DNA of 64,000 bases from DATAEG01 sp963703085 (GCA_963703085.1 OY969789.1:3596001-3660000), one strand, 5' to 3'; positions 44,708 through 53,390 are shown, counted from the first letter of the stretch. Program-made: numbers and translations. Notes: generated by a model not told the origin, from the sequence alone.

Positions 44708-46108
44708 TCAGCCGACCAGGGACTTGGCGGCCACGATCAACGAGGCCAGACCCTTCTTGGCATCGGCGAAGAACATACTGGTCTTCGGGTCGGTATAGAG
44801 CTCGTTGTCGATACCGGCATACCCCGATGCCATCGAACGCTTGATCACGATGATGCTCTTGGCGTGATCGACGTCGAGGATCGGCATGCCGGACACTGCC
44901 GATCCGGGACGCCGCGCGGCCGGGTTGGTGACGTCGTTGGCGCCGATCACCAGCGCGACATCGGCCCGGTCGAACTCGGGGTTGATCTCGTCCATCTCCT
45001 TGAGCTGGTCGTACGGCACGTTGGCCTCGGCCAGCAGCACGTTCATGTGCCCGGGCATCCGGCCGGCCACCGGGTGAATGGCGTACGAGACTTCGATGCC
45101 GCGCTCCTCCAGCACCGACGCCAACTCACGCACCTCGTGCTGCGCCTGCGCGGCGGCCAAGCCGTAGCCCGGCACGATGATCACCTTGCTGGCGTAAGCC
45201 AACTGCAGCGCAGCGTCGTCGACGGCAACCGAACGCACCGAACCTCCGGCACCGGCCACCGCTTCGATTCCGGACGCGCCGGTACCGAATCCGCCGGCAA
45301 TGATGTTCAGGATCGAACGGTTCATCGCGTCGGCCATGAGCTTGGTGAGGATGCTGCCGGAGGCACCGACCAGCGCACCGGCGATCGTCAGGATCGCGTT
45401 GTCGAGCACGAACCCGGCCATTGCGACGGCGGTACCGGTGAACGCGTTGAGCAACGAGATGACCACCGGCATGTCGGCGCCGCCGATCGGCAGCACCATC
45501 AGGATGCCGAAGCCGAGCGAGGCGACCACCACGATCAGCAGCGCACCGAGCGTGTGCGCGCCGGTGATCGTCCAGACCGACGCCGCCACCGCCACGACAA
45601 CGGCTATGCCGGAGACCAGTCGACCGCCCGGAAAGGTGATCGGCTGCGACCAGTAACCCTGCAGCTTCGCGGCCGCGATCAGTGAACCGGAGAAGGTGAC
45701 GCAACCGATCACCACGTCGAGGACGGTGGCCGTTGCCGTCCCGGCCGGGATGTGCGGATCGCGAGCGTAGTCGGCGACGGCGATGAGCGCGGCAGCGCCA
45801 CCGCCGACCGCATTGAACAGACTGACCAGCTGCGGCATCGCGGTCATCTTCACCGTGCGCGCCGAGTAGAGGCCGACTCCGCCGCCGATGAGAGCGCCGG
45901 CGATCAGCACGCTCCAGCGGGTCGCATTCATGGTGCCGGCATGGCTCACGTCAGCGAGTACGGCAATGATGGCGACGGTCATCCCGAACGCGGAAAGTTG
46001 GTTGCCCCGGCGCGCGGTGGCCGGCGAGTTCATCAGGTGCAGGCCGAGCACGAAGCAGGCGGCACCGAACAGCGACGCGAGTCGAACGCAGATCTCGAAG
46101 CCGCTCAC
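44708..46108 (-). CDS. pntB: proton-translocating NAD(P) transhydrogenase, beta subunit
   Basis: Protein of 466 residues. The first ~290 form membrane domain dII (LPIGGADMPVVISLLNAFTG, GASGSILTKLMADAMNRSI), the rest the NADP-binding domain dIII (VIIVPGYGLAAAQAQHEVRE, YAIHPVAGRMPGHMNVLLAE, VIGANDVTNPAA, KRSMASGYAGIDNELY). Transhydrogenase uses the proton gradient to drive hydride transfer from NADH to NADP. GTG at 46108 overlaps the pntA2 stop by 3 bases. Transcribed with pntA1 and pntA2. Confidence 0.96.
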   Translation of the reverse strand: MSGFEICVRLASLFGAACFVLGLHLMNSPATARRGNQLSAFGMTVAIIAVLADVSHAGTMNATRWSVLIAGALIGGGVGLYSARTVKMTAMPQLVSLFNAVGGGAAALIAVADYARDPHIPAGTATATVLDVVIGCVTFSGSLIAAAKLQGYWSQPITFPGGRLVSGIAVVVAVAASVWTITGAHTLGALLIVVVASLGFGILMVLPIGGADMPVVISLLNAFTGTAVAMAGFVLDNAILTIAGALVGASGSILTKLMADAMNRSILNIIAGGFGTGASGIEAVAGAGGSVRSVAVDDAALQLAYASKVIIVPGYGLAAAQAQHEVRELASVLEERGIEVSYAIHPVAGRMPGHMNVLLAEANVPYDQLKEMDEINPEFDRADVALVIGANDVTNPAARRPGSAVSGMPILDVDHAKSIIVIKRSMASGYAGIDNELYTDPKTSMFFADAKKGLASLIVAAKSLVG

Positions 46109-46420
46109 GACTCGTCCTCGGGCGCCTTGACCGGAACCGGCCGCTTCTTGAACATCTGCAGCATCCGATCGGTGACCGCGTAGCCGCCGACGACGTTGGC
46201 CGCCGCGAACGCGGCTGCGACGAAGGTCAACACGTAGCCGAGTGGCCCGTCCACGAAGGACGACAGAATGACCACGCCGACCAGCACGACGCCGTGGATG
46301 GAGTTGGCTCCGGACATCAGCGGAGTGTGCAACGTGGCCGGCACCTTGCTGATGACTTCGAAGCCGACCAGGATCGCCAGCACGAATACGGTCAGATCTC
46401 CCGACGAAACCGACGTTCAT
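46105..46420 (-). CDS. pntA2: NAD(P) transhydrogenase, small membrane subunit (alpha 2); one apparent inserted base near the start
   Basis: The body reads ILVGFEVISKVPATLHTPLM, SGANSIHGVVLVGVVILSS and ends with a third hydrophobic segment, typical of the separate C-terminal alpha subunit. The natural start appears to be the ATG at 46420 (M-N-V-G-F-V-G), overlapping the pntA1 stop, but one extra base near 46400 puts it out of frame: removing it gives MNVGFVGDLTVFVLAILVGF and 104 residues. As printed, the first in-frame start is GTG at 46383, which would cut about 12 residues from the first membrane segment. Confidence 0.88.
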
Positions 46421-47559
46421 GAGCTGGTGTCCTCCAGGAGCTTCTTCGTGGCCGGCTGGACGACCTGCCCGTCGTAGGTGATGACCACACCCGCCTGGAT
46501 CTCGTCCGCCAGGTCGATGCGTAGCTCGCCGTCGACCACCAGGTGCAGCAGCAGCGCGGTGATGTTGCGCGAGTAGGTCTGCGATGCGGAGGTGGCCATC
46601 TGCGAGGGCAGGTTGCCCGCGCCGATCACCGTCACGCCGTTGTCGGTGACCACCGTCTCGCCGGGGAGCGAGATCTCGACGTTGCCGCCGAGATCGCTGG
46701 CCGCCATGTCCACGATGACCGAGCCGGCCCGCATCCGGCTGACCGCCTCCGCGCTCACCATCAACGGTGGCCGCCGACCGGGCACTTGTGCAGTCGTGAT
46801 GACCACATCGTGTTTGACGATGTGCTCGGTCAATTCGGCCGACTGCCGGGCCTGTTCCTCGGCGGTGAGCGCCCGCGCGTAGCCGCCCTCGCCCATGCCC
46901 GCCTCGACGGACTTCAGGTCGATGAACTGCGCACCGAGCGACTTGGTCTCCTGCTTGGTGTTCGGGCGCACGTCGTAGGCGCGCACGATCGCACCGAGCC
47001 GGCGCGCCGTGCCGATCGCTTGCAGCCCGGCCACGCCGACGCCGAGGACGAGAACCTCGGCCGGTTTCGACGTGCCGGCGGCCGTGATCAGCATCGGAAA
47101 GAACCGGCCGAAGGTATCGGCGGCGACCAGCGCCGCCTTGTATCCCGCCACGTTTGCTTGCGACGACAACGCGTCCATGCCCTGCGCTCGGCTCAACGTG
47201 CGCGGCAACCCGTCCAGGCTGACGGCGGTGACGCCCTGTGCGGCGAGCGCGGCCATTGCCTGCGGATCGAACAGCGGGCCGAGCAGCCCGATCACCGTCT
47301 GGCCTTTGCGCAGCCGTTCGATCGCCGGGCGGCCCACCGCGAGCAGGACGTCCGCCGCTGCGTACACCCGGTCGGTGTCGACCACCTGGGCACCCGCCGC
47401 CTCGTAGAGCGCGTCGGTGAACGACGCGGCGACCCCGGCGCCGGACTGCACCAAGACCTCGAGGCCGGCCGCGCGCAACTTCGGCACCACGTCAGGACTG
47501 ACCGCAACCCGGTGCTCGCCCGATGCGATCTCGGCGATCACACCGACTCCCAGCGGCAT
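46417..47559 (-). CDS. pntA1: NAD(P) transhydrogenase, alpha subunit 1 (NAD-binding)
   Basis: Protein of 380 residues, domain dI. It has GVIAEIASGEHRVAVSPDVV (RVA/SP motif), VLGVGVAGLQAIGTARRLGA for NAD binding, AYDVRPNTKQETKSLGAQF and VDMAASDLGGNVEIS. It is the soluble NADH-binding part of the proton-pumping transhydrogenase. ATG at 47559 follows GGAGGTAC; the frame is open upstream to 47661 without support. First gene of the pntA1-pntA2-pntB operon. Three-subunit arrangement is typical of actinobacteria and alphaproteobacteria. Confidence 0.95.
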   Translation of the reverse strand: MPLGVGVIAEIASGEHRVAVSPDVVPKLRAAGLEVLVQSGAGVAASFTDALYEAAGAQVVDTDRVYAAADVLLAVGRPAIERLRKGQTVIGLLGPLFDPQAMAALAAQGVTAVSLDGLPRTLSRAQGMDALSSQANVAGYKAALVAADTFGRFFPMLITAAGTSKPAEVLVLGVGVAGLQAIGTARRLGAIVRAYDVRPNTKQETKSLGAQFIDLKSVEAGMGEGGYARALTAEEQARQSAELTEHIVKHDVVITTAQVPGRRPPLMVSAEAVSRMRAGSVIVDMAASDLGGNVEISLPGETVVTDNGVTVIGAGNLPSQMATSASQTYSRNITALLLHLVVDGELRIDLADEIQAGVVITYDGQVVQPATKKLLEDTSS

Positions 47560-47663
47560 GCCGTACCTCCTTGCTGCGACGGGTGGACGTCCACACAGGA
47601 TGACAAGCGCCGGGCGCGGCGCGCCGGGAGGGTCCGGCATCACCGTATCGGCACCGGCCACGG

Positions 47664-47701
47664 TCCTGCACCACGCCCGCTATGCACCGACTGGTGCAGG
47701 A
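47664..47701. promoter_or_regulatory. operator-like site with three TGCACC half-sites upstream of pntA1
   Basis: TCCTGCACCA (47664-47673) and TGGTGCAGGA (47692-47701) are a perfect 10-bp inverted repeat. Inside, TGCACCGACTGGTGCA (47683-47698) is a second perfect palindrome, so the motif TGCACC occurs three times, twice in one orientation and once in the other. The site lies about 105-140 bases before pntA1 and 85-120 bases before the divergent TadG-like gene. A regulator binding here could control either; none is identified. Confidence 0.45.
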
Positions 47702-47784
47702 CTGTGGGCGGATCGACGGCGCGCTTGTCCCCAGCCGCGCCCACGGCATTCCCAGGCGGCGCTAACGGCGGCAGACTGGCCACC

Positions 47785-48216
47785 GTGCGCCGGCCGTCGG
47801 ATTCCGGATCGACGATCCCGCTGCTGCTCGGCTTCGCCCTGATCGCGTTCTACGTGGTGGCCGGTGCCATCGCCGCCGGCGACGCGTACACCGACCAGCT
47901 CGGCGTGCAGCGGGTCTGCGACGGTGCCGCCCTAGCCGCGGCAAGCGCTGTCGATGCCGCCGCGGTGCGCACTGGCTCCGCGACGCGGGAACTGCCTCTG
48001 CACGCCGTGGACCAGGCGGTCACGCACTATCTCGGTCGCGACGCCGAGCGGCAGACGGTGCACGCGTCGGCCGACCTCGACGCGACGGATGCGACGGTGA
48101 CGGTGGCCTGTCAGCAGACCAAGTCGCTGGCCTTCGGGGCGCTGTTCCTGCGCCGCAGCGTCACCCATCACGCCACTGCGTCCGCCCAGGCGCCCTACCG
48201 CACCGTCGATCGGTGA
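47785..48216 (+). CDS. TadE/TadG-like pilus assembly or Rv3654c-type membrane protein
   Basis: Protein of 143 residues: a short basic start (RRPSDSGSTIP), one membrane segment (LLLGFALIAFYVVAGAIAAG) and an outer domain with two Cys (QRVCDGAALAAASAVDAA, VTVACQQTKS). The DGAALAAASA motif right after the segment is typical of TadG-like (Flp pilus-assembly) proteins. Other tad genes are not in the window, although a prepilin peptidase is at 19582. GTG at 47785. It overlaps the 3' end of the convergent mIHF gene by 22 bases. Confidence 0.78.
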   Translation: MRRPSDSGSTIPLLLGFALIAFYVVAGAIAAGDAYTDQLGVQRVCDGAALAAASAVDAAAVRTGSATRELPLHAVDQAVTHYLGRDAERQTVHASADLDATDATVTVACQQTKSLAFGALFLRRSVTHHATASAQAPYRTVDR

Positions 48217-48542
48217 CGGGTCGCGGAATCGTAGTCCGCGGCGAAGCGTTCCAGCGCAGCGCGCTGCCGCACCCCGAGGCCGCGCAGCCGTCGCGTCCCG
48301 TCCGTCCTCAGCTCGGCGAGAGTCCGGGCTACCGCGACCGGCCCGAATCCGGGCAGCCAGTCGAGCAGTACGGACAGTCGCATCCCGCCCACCGCATCTT
48401 CGGTGGCGCCGCGGCGCACCACATCGAGCAGTGCCACCCGGCCCGCTTTGAGGTCCTGGCCCACCTGTCGACGGAGCCGGCGGGCTTCGGCCGCGCGCGA
48501 CACGGCGGTGCGTCGCTGCTCGTCGTTCAGCGGCCGGCTCAT
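48195..48542 (-). CDS. mihF: actinobacterial integration host factor mIHF
   Basis: Protein of 115 residues. It matches the mIHF core closely: LNDEQRRTAVSRAAEARRLR, LLDVVRRGATEDAVGGMRLS, LLDWLPGFGP and the DNA-binding RRLRGLGVRQRAALERF. mIHF is an essential nucleoid protein that bends DNA and acts in recombination and gene control in mycobacteria and Streptomyces. In those genomes it lies between pyrF and gmk on their strand. Here it is 6 kb from pyrF, on the opposite strand, with an aldo/keto reductase between it and gmk. Whether it is the only copy or a divergent paralogue cannot be told. Confidence 0.88.
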   Translation of the reverse strand: MSRPLNDEQRRTAVSRAAEARRLRRQVGQDLKAGRVALLDVVRRGATEDAVGGMRLSVLLDWLPGFGPVAVARTLAELRTDGTRRLRGLGVRQRAALERFAADYDSATRHRSTVR

Positions 48543-48600
48543 CAGCCGGAAACCCGCTGGCCGGCCGCGTTCATCGACATCCCGATCCGGGCGTCCGGGC

Positions 48601-49554
48601 CTACTCGGCGGTGATCTTGTCCAGCGCGACGAGATCGGCCGGCTCGGGCTCCCACGCTCCCGCCGCGACATTCGCCCGGACTTGATCGGCGCTGGTGGCA
48701 CCGGCGATGACGCTGGCCACCGCGGGCTGAGCGGCCAGTCCGCCGATGGCCAGATCCAGCATCGTGACGCCCCGCTCGGCGGCGAACTGCTCGAGCTTGT
48801 CGAGCACGTCGAAGGTCTCGTCGGTCAGCAAGTCGGTGCGGTTGCGGTCGTGCAGCCGACTGCCGACCGGCGGCGTCTCGCCGCGGCGGTACTTGCCGGT
48901 GAGCAATCCGTTGGCCAGCGGAAAGAACGGCAGCATGCCGATGCCGTAGTGCTCCAGCGCCGGGATCAGGTCGATCTCGACGTCGCGATTCAGCAGGCTG
49001 TAGTCGTTCTGCGCGCTGATGAACCGCTCGTAGCCACGGGTCCGGGACAGCCACTCGGCATCGGCGGCCTGCCAGCCGGAGAAGTTGGAATGCCCGAGGT
49101 AGCGCACTTTGCCCTCGCGGACGAGGTCGGTGAGCGCGGCGAGGGTCTCCTCGATCGGGGTCAGCGGGTCAGGCTGGTGCAGCTGGTAGAGGTCGATCCA
49201 ATCGGTGCGCAGGTTGCGCAGCGACGCCTCGACCGCCCGCCGGATGTACCGGCGGGATCCCCGGGCGCCCCAGTCTTCGCCGTTGTCGTAGCCGCGGATG
49301 CGCACATCGCTGCCGAACTTCGTTGCGATCACGACGTCATTGCGCCGGCCGGCGAGCAGCTCGCCGAGCCGTTCCTCCGACGCGCCGTAGGAGTCGGCGG
49401 TGTCGATAAGGGTGATGCCCTCGTCCAGGGCGGCATCGAGCACCTCCCGGCATCCGTCCAGGTCGAGCTTCATGCCGAAGTTGTTGGTGCCCAGCCCGAC
49501 GACCGAGACGGCGAGGCCGGAGTTGCCGAGGCGGCGGTAACGCATGTCTGCCAT
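48601..49554 (-). CDS. aldo/keto reductase
   Basis: Protein of 317 residues. Catalytic Asp/Tyr in LIDTADSYGASEERLGELL, Lys in VIATKFGSDV, His in LYQLHQPDPL; cofactor region VIAGATSADQVRANVAA. It resembles YajO/KCNAB-type enzymes (RYRRLGNSGLAVSVVGLG at the start). Substrate unknown. ATG at 49554. Divergent from gmk; 58 bases before mIHF on the same strand, so the two may share a transcript. Confidence 0.92.
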   Translation of the reverse strand: MADMRYRRLGNSGLAVSVVGLGTNNFGMKLDLDGCREVLDAALDEGITLIDTADSYGASEERLGELLAGRRNDVVIATKFGSDVRIRGYDNGEDWGARGSRRYIRRAVEASLRNLRTDWIDLYQLHQPDPLTPIEETLAALTDLVREGKVRYLGHSNFSGWQAADAEWLSRTRGYERFISAQNDYSLLNRDVEIDLIPALEHYGIGMLPFFPLANGLLTGKYRRGETPPVGSRLHDRNRTDLLTDETFDVLDKLEQFAAERGVTMLDLAIGGLAAQPAVASVIAGATSADQVRANVAAGAWEPEPADLVALDKITAE

Positions 49555-49642
49555 GACGACGAGGCTAACCGGCTGCGGCATGCTCCGGCTCCGGGCCGCC
49601 CGCCGGCACCGGCTCGGCCCGCGCAGCGATACATTGCCCGGC

Positions 49643-50242
49643 GTGGGCGCATCCGGTGGGGCCAGCGCAGCACGGGCCAGCCGGCTGATGGTGTTGTCCG
49701 GGCCTTCCGGCGTCGGCAAGGGCACCGTGGTCGCCGCGGTACGCCGGTTGTACCCGCACGTGTGGGTCTCGGTGTCATGCACCACCCGGCCGCCTCGCTC
49801 CGGCGAAACCGACGGGGTGGAGTACTACTTCGTCAGCCGGGAGCAGTTCGGCCGGATGATCGCGGCGCGGGAGTTGCTCGAGTACGACGAGCACTTCGGC
49901 AGCCTCTACGGCACCCCGCGGCGGGCCGTCGAGGAGCATCTGGCCGCCGGTACCCCGACCCTGCTGGAGATCGAGCCGAACGGCGCTCGGCAGGTGCGTG
50001 CGGCCATGCCGGAGGCATTCCTGGTGTTCCTGGCGCCCCCGTCCTGGCCGGAACTCGAGCGCCGGCTGGCCGTCCGCGGGACCGAGTCGCCGGAGCTCAT
50101 GGCCGAACGGCTGGCCCGGGCTCGGCTGGAGATGGGCGCGGAATCGGAGTACGACGCGCGCATCGTCAACGACGATGTCGAGCGCGCGGCGGCGCAATTG
50201 GTAGACTTGCTCGAATCTGCGTGCCGTCCGACCGCGTCCTGA
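49643..50242 (+). CDS. gmk: guanylate kinase
   Basis: Protein of 199 residues. P-loop VLSGPSGVGKGTVVAAVRRL, GMP-binding SVSCTTRPPRSGETDGVEYY and the lid/LID RGTESPELMAERLARA. It phosphorylates GMP to GDP. GTG at 49643 gives a short 15-residue lead before the P-loop; the ATG at residue 16 (MVLSGP) is less likely. Heads the gmk-rpoZ-coaBC-metK-priA series. Confidence 0.95.
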   Translation: MGASGGASAARASRLMVLSGPSGVGKGTVVAAVRRLYPHVWVSVSCTTRPPRSGETDGVEYYFVSREQFGRMIAARELLEYDEHFGSLYGTPRRAVEEHLAAGTPTLLEIEPNGARQVRAAMPEAFLVFLAPPSWPELERRLAVRGTESPELMAERLARARLEMGAESEYDARIVNDDVERAAAQLVDLLESACRPTAS

Positions 50243-50298
50243 CCGGAGCGGCGGGTGCCGCCCGCGTCCGCGAACCCCATTGAGAAGGTTGTCAGCCT

Positions 50299-50634
50299 GT
50301 GACGAGCCCCACCACCGGACTGCCCAGCAGCACGCCCGAAGGCATCATCAATCCGCCGATCGACGAGCTGCTGGAACGCACCCAGTCGAAGTACGCGCTG
50401 GTGATCATTGCCGCCAAGCGGGCCCGCCAGATCAACGCCTACTACAGCCAACTCGGCGAGGGCCTGCTCGAGTACGTCGGTCCGCTGGTCGAGACCGCCC
50501 CGCAGGAGAAGCCGCTGTCGATCGCGTTGCGGGAGATCAACAGCGACCTGGTCGAGTTCGGCCCGGCGAAGCAGGCCGATGAGTCGACCGACACCGAGGG
50601 CGACAGCGTGCCCGACCTGGGCACCCAAGACTGA
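50299..50634 (+). CDS. rpoZ: RNA polymerase omega subunit
   Basis: Protein of 111 residues. Omega core is IINPPIDELLERTQSKYALV, IIAAKRARQINAYYSQLGEG and PLSIALREINSDLVEF, with a polar acidic tail of about 20 residues. Omega helps fold and attach beta-prime. GTG at 50299, 56 bases after gmk; coaBC follows 17 bases later. Confidence 0.95.
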   Translation: MTSPTTGLPSSTPEGIINPPIDELLERTQSKYALVIIAAKRARQINAYYSQLGEGLLEYVGPLVETAPQEKPLSIALREINSDLVEFGPAKQADESTDTEGDSVPDLGTQD

Positions 50635-50651
50635 TCAGCAAGCGGCCACCG

Positions 50652-51902
50652 ATGACCACGCCGGTCCCGGAGGTCGGGCCGCACCGGATTGTTCTCGGAG
50701 TGGCCGGGGGCATCGCCGCCTACAAGGCCGTGGAGCTGGTGCGCCGCCTCACCGAAGCCGGCCACGACGTCACCGTCGTTCCCACCGCCGCAGCGCTGAA
50801 CTTCGTCGGCGTTGCCACCTGGGAGGCGCTCTCGCACCACCCGGTCGCCACCAGCGTCTGGTCAGACGTGCCGGCGGTGCCGCACGTGGCGATCGGCCGC
50901 CGAGCTGAGCTGGTGGTGGTCGCCCCGGCCACCGCCGACCTGCTCGGCCGGGCGGCGAACGGGCTGGCCGATGACCTGCTCACCAACATCCTGCTGACCA
51001 CCCGCGCGCCGGTACTGCTGGCACCGGCGATGCATACCGAGATGTGGGAGCACCCCGCCGTCCAGGCAAATGTGGCGACCCTGCGCGAGCGCGGGGTGAT
51101 CGTGCTGGAGCCGGGGGTGGGCCGGCTGACCGGCGCCGACACCGGCAAGGGCCGGCTACCGGAAGCGGCCGAGGTGGCCGATATGGCCGAGCTGCTGCTG
51201 GCCCGCCCGGATGCCGTGCCGCGCGATCTCGCCGGTCGCAGCGTGGTGGTGACCGCCGGGGGTACCCGGGAGCCGCTCGATCCGGTGCGCTATCTCGGCA
51301 ACAACTCGTCCGGCCGGCAAGGCCTGGCCTTGGCCGCGGTCGCCGCCGTGCGCGGTGCGGCCGTGCGGCTGATCACGGCAAACGTCGAGCTGCCCGACCC
51401 GTCCGGAGTGGACGTGGTGCGGGTCGGCACCGCCGAGCAGTTGCAGGCGGCCACGAGCAAGGCGGCGGCCGACGCGGACATCGTCGTGATGGCTGCGGCG
51501 GTGGCCGACTTCCGGCCAGCCAGCACCGCCGCACACAAGATCAAGAAGGGCGATGCCGGGCCTGCTGCGATCGAGCTCAGCCGCACGCCGGACATCCTGG
51601 CCGGACTCGTGACCGACCGTCACGGGAGCCGCCCGGTACTGGTCGGTTTCGCCGCCGAAACCGGCGACGAATCGGGCGATCCGCTCGAGCACGGCAGGCG
51701 CAAGCTGCGCGCCAAGGGCTGCGACCTGCTCGTCGTCAACCGGGTCGGACCGGAGCATGCCTTCGGCCGACCGGACAACGCCGCGGTGATCCTCGACGCC
51801 GACGGCGCAGAGCGTGCCGTGCCGCTCGGCCCCAAGGCGGTGCTCGCTGCGGCGGTGTTCGACATGGTTACTGACTGGTGCGCTGCGCATCCGGTCGAGT
51901 GA
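50652..51902 (+). CDS. coaBC: bifunctional phosphopantothenoylcysteine decarboxylase / phosphopantothenate-cysteine ligase
   Basis: Protein of 416 residues. CoaC half: LGVAGGIAAYKAVELVRRL, catalytic His in EALSHHPVATSVW, and APVLLAPAMHTEMWEHPAVQ. CoaB half: VVVTAGGTREPLDPVRYLGN, NSSGRQGLALA and MAAAVADFRPA. It carries out two successive steps of coenzyme A synthesis, joining cysteine to phosphopantothenate and decarboxylating the product. ATG at 50652. Confidence 0.96.
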   Translation: MTTPVPEVGPHRIVLGVAGGIAAYKAVELVRRLTEAGHDVTVVPTAAALNFVGVATWEALSHHPVATSVWSDVPAVPHVAIGRRAELVVVAPATADLLGRAANGLADDLLTNILLTTRAPVLLAPAMHTEMWEHPAVQANVATLRERGVIVLEPGVGRLTGADTGKGRLPEAAEVADMAELLLARPDAVPRDLAGRSVVVTAGGTREPLDPVRYLGNNSSGRQGLALAAVAAVRGAAVRLITANVELPDPSGVDVVRVGTAEQLQAATSKAAADADIVVMAAAVADFRPASTAAHKIKKGDAGPAAIELSRTPDILAGLVTDRHGSRPVLVGFAAETGDESGDPLEHGRRKLRAKGCDLLVVNRVGPEHAFGRPDNAAVILDADGAERAVPLGPKAVLAAAVFDMVTDWCAAHPVE

Positions 51903-51999
51903 CCGCCATCTCCTCCCGAGCGGCGGATTCCAGGTCGGGGTCGGCGAGCGGCTACCATCCTGGGTTGATTCTGTCGTCCGCATCCTTGTCAGGAGCACC

Positions 52000-53196
52000 G
52001 TGAGCCGCCGTCTGTTTACCTCTGAGTCCGTCACCGAAGGTCACCCGGACAAGATCGCTGATCAGATCAGCGACTCCATCCTGGATGCGTTGCTGGCCGA
52101 GGACCCGGCCAGCCGGGTCGCCGTCGAGACCCTCATCACCACCGGGCAGGTGCATGTTGCCGGCGAGGTCACGACCAGCGGCTACGCCGACATCCCGAAG
52201 CTGGTCCGCGACCGCATCCTGGCCATCGGCTACGACTCCTCGCGCAAGGGGTTCGACGGCGAGTCCTGCGGGGTGAGCGTCTCCATCGGCGCGCAGTCTC
52301 CGGACATCGCGCAGGGCGTCGACACCGCCTTCGAGGCGCGCACCGGGGAGAGTGTGGAAGACCCGCTGGACCGGCAGGGCGCCGGCGACCAGGGTCTGAT
52401 GTTCGGCTATGCATGCGACGAGACCCCCGAGCTGATGCCGCTGCCGATCCACCTGGCACACCGCCTCGCCGAGCGACTCACCGCGGTGCGCAAGAACGGC
52501 ACGGTGCCGTACCTGCGTCCGGACGGCAAGACCCAGGTCACCATCGAGTACGTCGACGGCAAGCCGACCCGGCTGGACACCGTCGTCGTCTCCAGCCAGC
52601 ACGCCGAAGACATCGACCTCGACACGCTGCTCACCCCTGACGTGCGTGAGCATGTCGTCGAGCCCGAGCTGGCCAAGCTCGACATCGATACCAGCGACTA
52701 CCGGCTGCTGGTCAACCCGACCGGCAAGTTCGTCATCGGCGGACCGATGGGCGACGCCGGGCTGACCGGCCGCAAGATCATCGTCGACACCTATGGCGGC
52801 ATGGCCCGGCACGGTGGCGGCGCGTTCTCCGGCAAGGACCCGTCGAAGGTGGACCGGTCGGCGGCGTATGCGATGCGCTGGGTCGCCAAGAACGTGGTCG
52901 CGGCCAAGCTGGCCACCCGCTGCGAGGTGCAGGTCGCCTACGCGATCGGCAAGGCCGAGCCGGTGGGCTTGTTCGTCGAGACGTTCGGCACCGAGACCGT
53001 CGACATCGAGAAGATCACCGACGCGATCAACCAGACCTTCGACCTGCGCCCGGCGGCGATCATCCGCGACCTCGACCTGAAGCGTCCGATCTATGCGGCC
53101 ACTGCTGCTTACGGCCACTTCGGCCGGGAGCTGCCCAACTTCACCTGGGAACGGACCGATCGCGCCGAGCAGTTGGCCAAGCTCGCCAACGGCTAA
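52000..53196 (+). CDS. metK: S-adenosylmethionine synthetase
   Basis: Protein of 398 residues. ATP and methionine motifs are TEGHPDKIADQISDSILDAL, GAGDQGLMFGYACDETPE, GGAFSGKDPSKVDRSAAY, and the phosphate loop region FVIGGPMGDAGLTGRKIIVD. It makes SAM from methionine and ATP. GTG at 52000 follows CAGGAGCACC. The 97-base gap upstream shows no SAM riboswitch. Confidence 0.97.
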   Translation: MSRRLFTSESVTEGHPDKIADQISDSILDALLAEDPASRVAVETLITTGQVHVAGEVTTSGYADIPKLVRDRILAIGYDSSRKGFDGESCGVSVSIGAQSPDIAQGVDTAFEARTGESVEDPLDRQGAGDQGLMFGYACDETPELMPLPIHLAHRLAERLTAVRKNGTVPYLRPDGKTQVTIEYVDGKPTRLDTVVVSSQHAEDIDLDTLLTPDVREHVVEPELAKLDIDTSDYRLLVNPTGKFVIGGPMGDAGLTGRKIIVDTYGGMARHGGGAFSGKDPSKVDRSAAYAMRWVAKNVVAAKLATRCEVQVAYAIGKAEPVGLFVETFGTETVDIEKITDAINQTFDLRPAAIIRDLDLKRPIYAATAAYGHFGRELPNFTWERTDRAEQLAKLANG

Positions 53197-53202
53197 GCCT
53201 CC

Positions 53203-53256
53203 TTGATGATCATGGCGAATTGGTCGCTATAGCAGCCGATTCGCCATGATCATCAA
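53203..53256. terminator. 18-bp perfect hairpin after metK
   Basis: Arms TTGATGATCATGGCGAAT (53203-53220) and ATTCGCCATGATCATCAA (53239-53256), with an 18-base loop that itself contains GCTATAGC. It begins 7 bases after the metK stop. The core TGATGATCA-w-GGCGA is shared with the element after aroQ. Likely metK terminator or a member of an interspersed hairpin family. Confidence 0.6.
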
Positions 53257-53390
53257 CGTTGGACGGGTCGGCGAGCCGGCCCGCGTGCGGCGGCGACTTT
53301 CGACGTGATCCGCCGCGGCAGGATGACCGTGACCCAACAGCCCAGGTCGCTCAGGCCCACCGCCAGCGCGCTCGCAAACCACCACGACAT
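53253..53390 (-). CDS. possible small membrane protein (45 residues)
   Basis: An ATG at 53390 opens 45 codons on the reverse strand: MSWWFASALAVGLSDLGCWV followed by TVILPRRITSKVAAARGPAR. The first ~25 residues form one hydrophobic segment followed by basic residues, and third codon positions in this part are almost all G or C, as in real genes of this DNA. The stop lies inside the metK hairpin. No family is recognised, and a chance frame is possible. The rest of the 289-base metK-priA gap holds the hairpin and the priA promoter, nothing else visible. Confidence 0.35.
   Translation of the reverse strand: MSWWFASALAVGLSDLGCWVTVILPRRITSKVAAARGPARRPVQR

Noticed and set aside
51903..51999. SAM riboswitch before metK
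   Set aside because: Only 97 bases, no multi-helix junction or conserved SAM motif visible.
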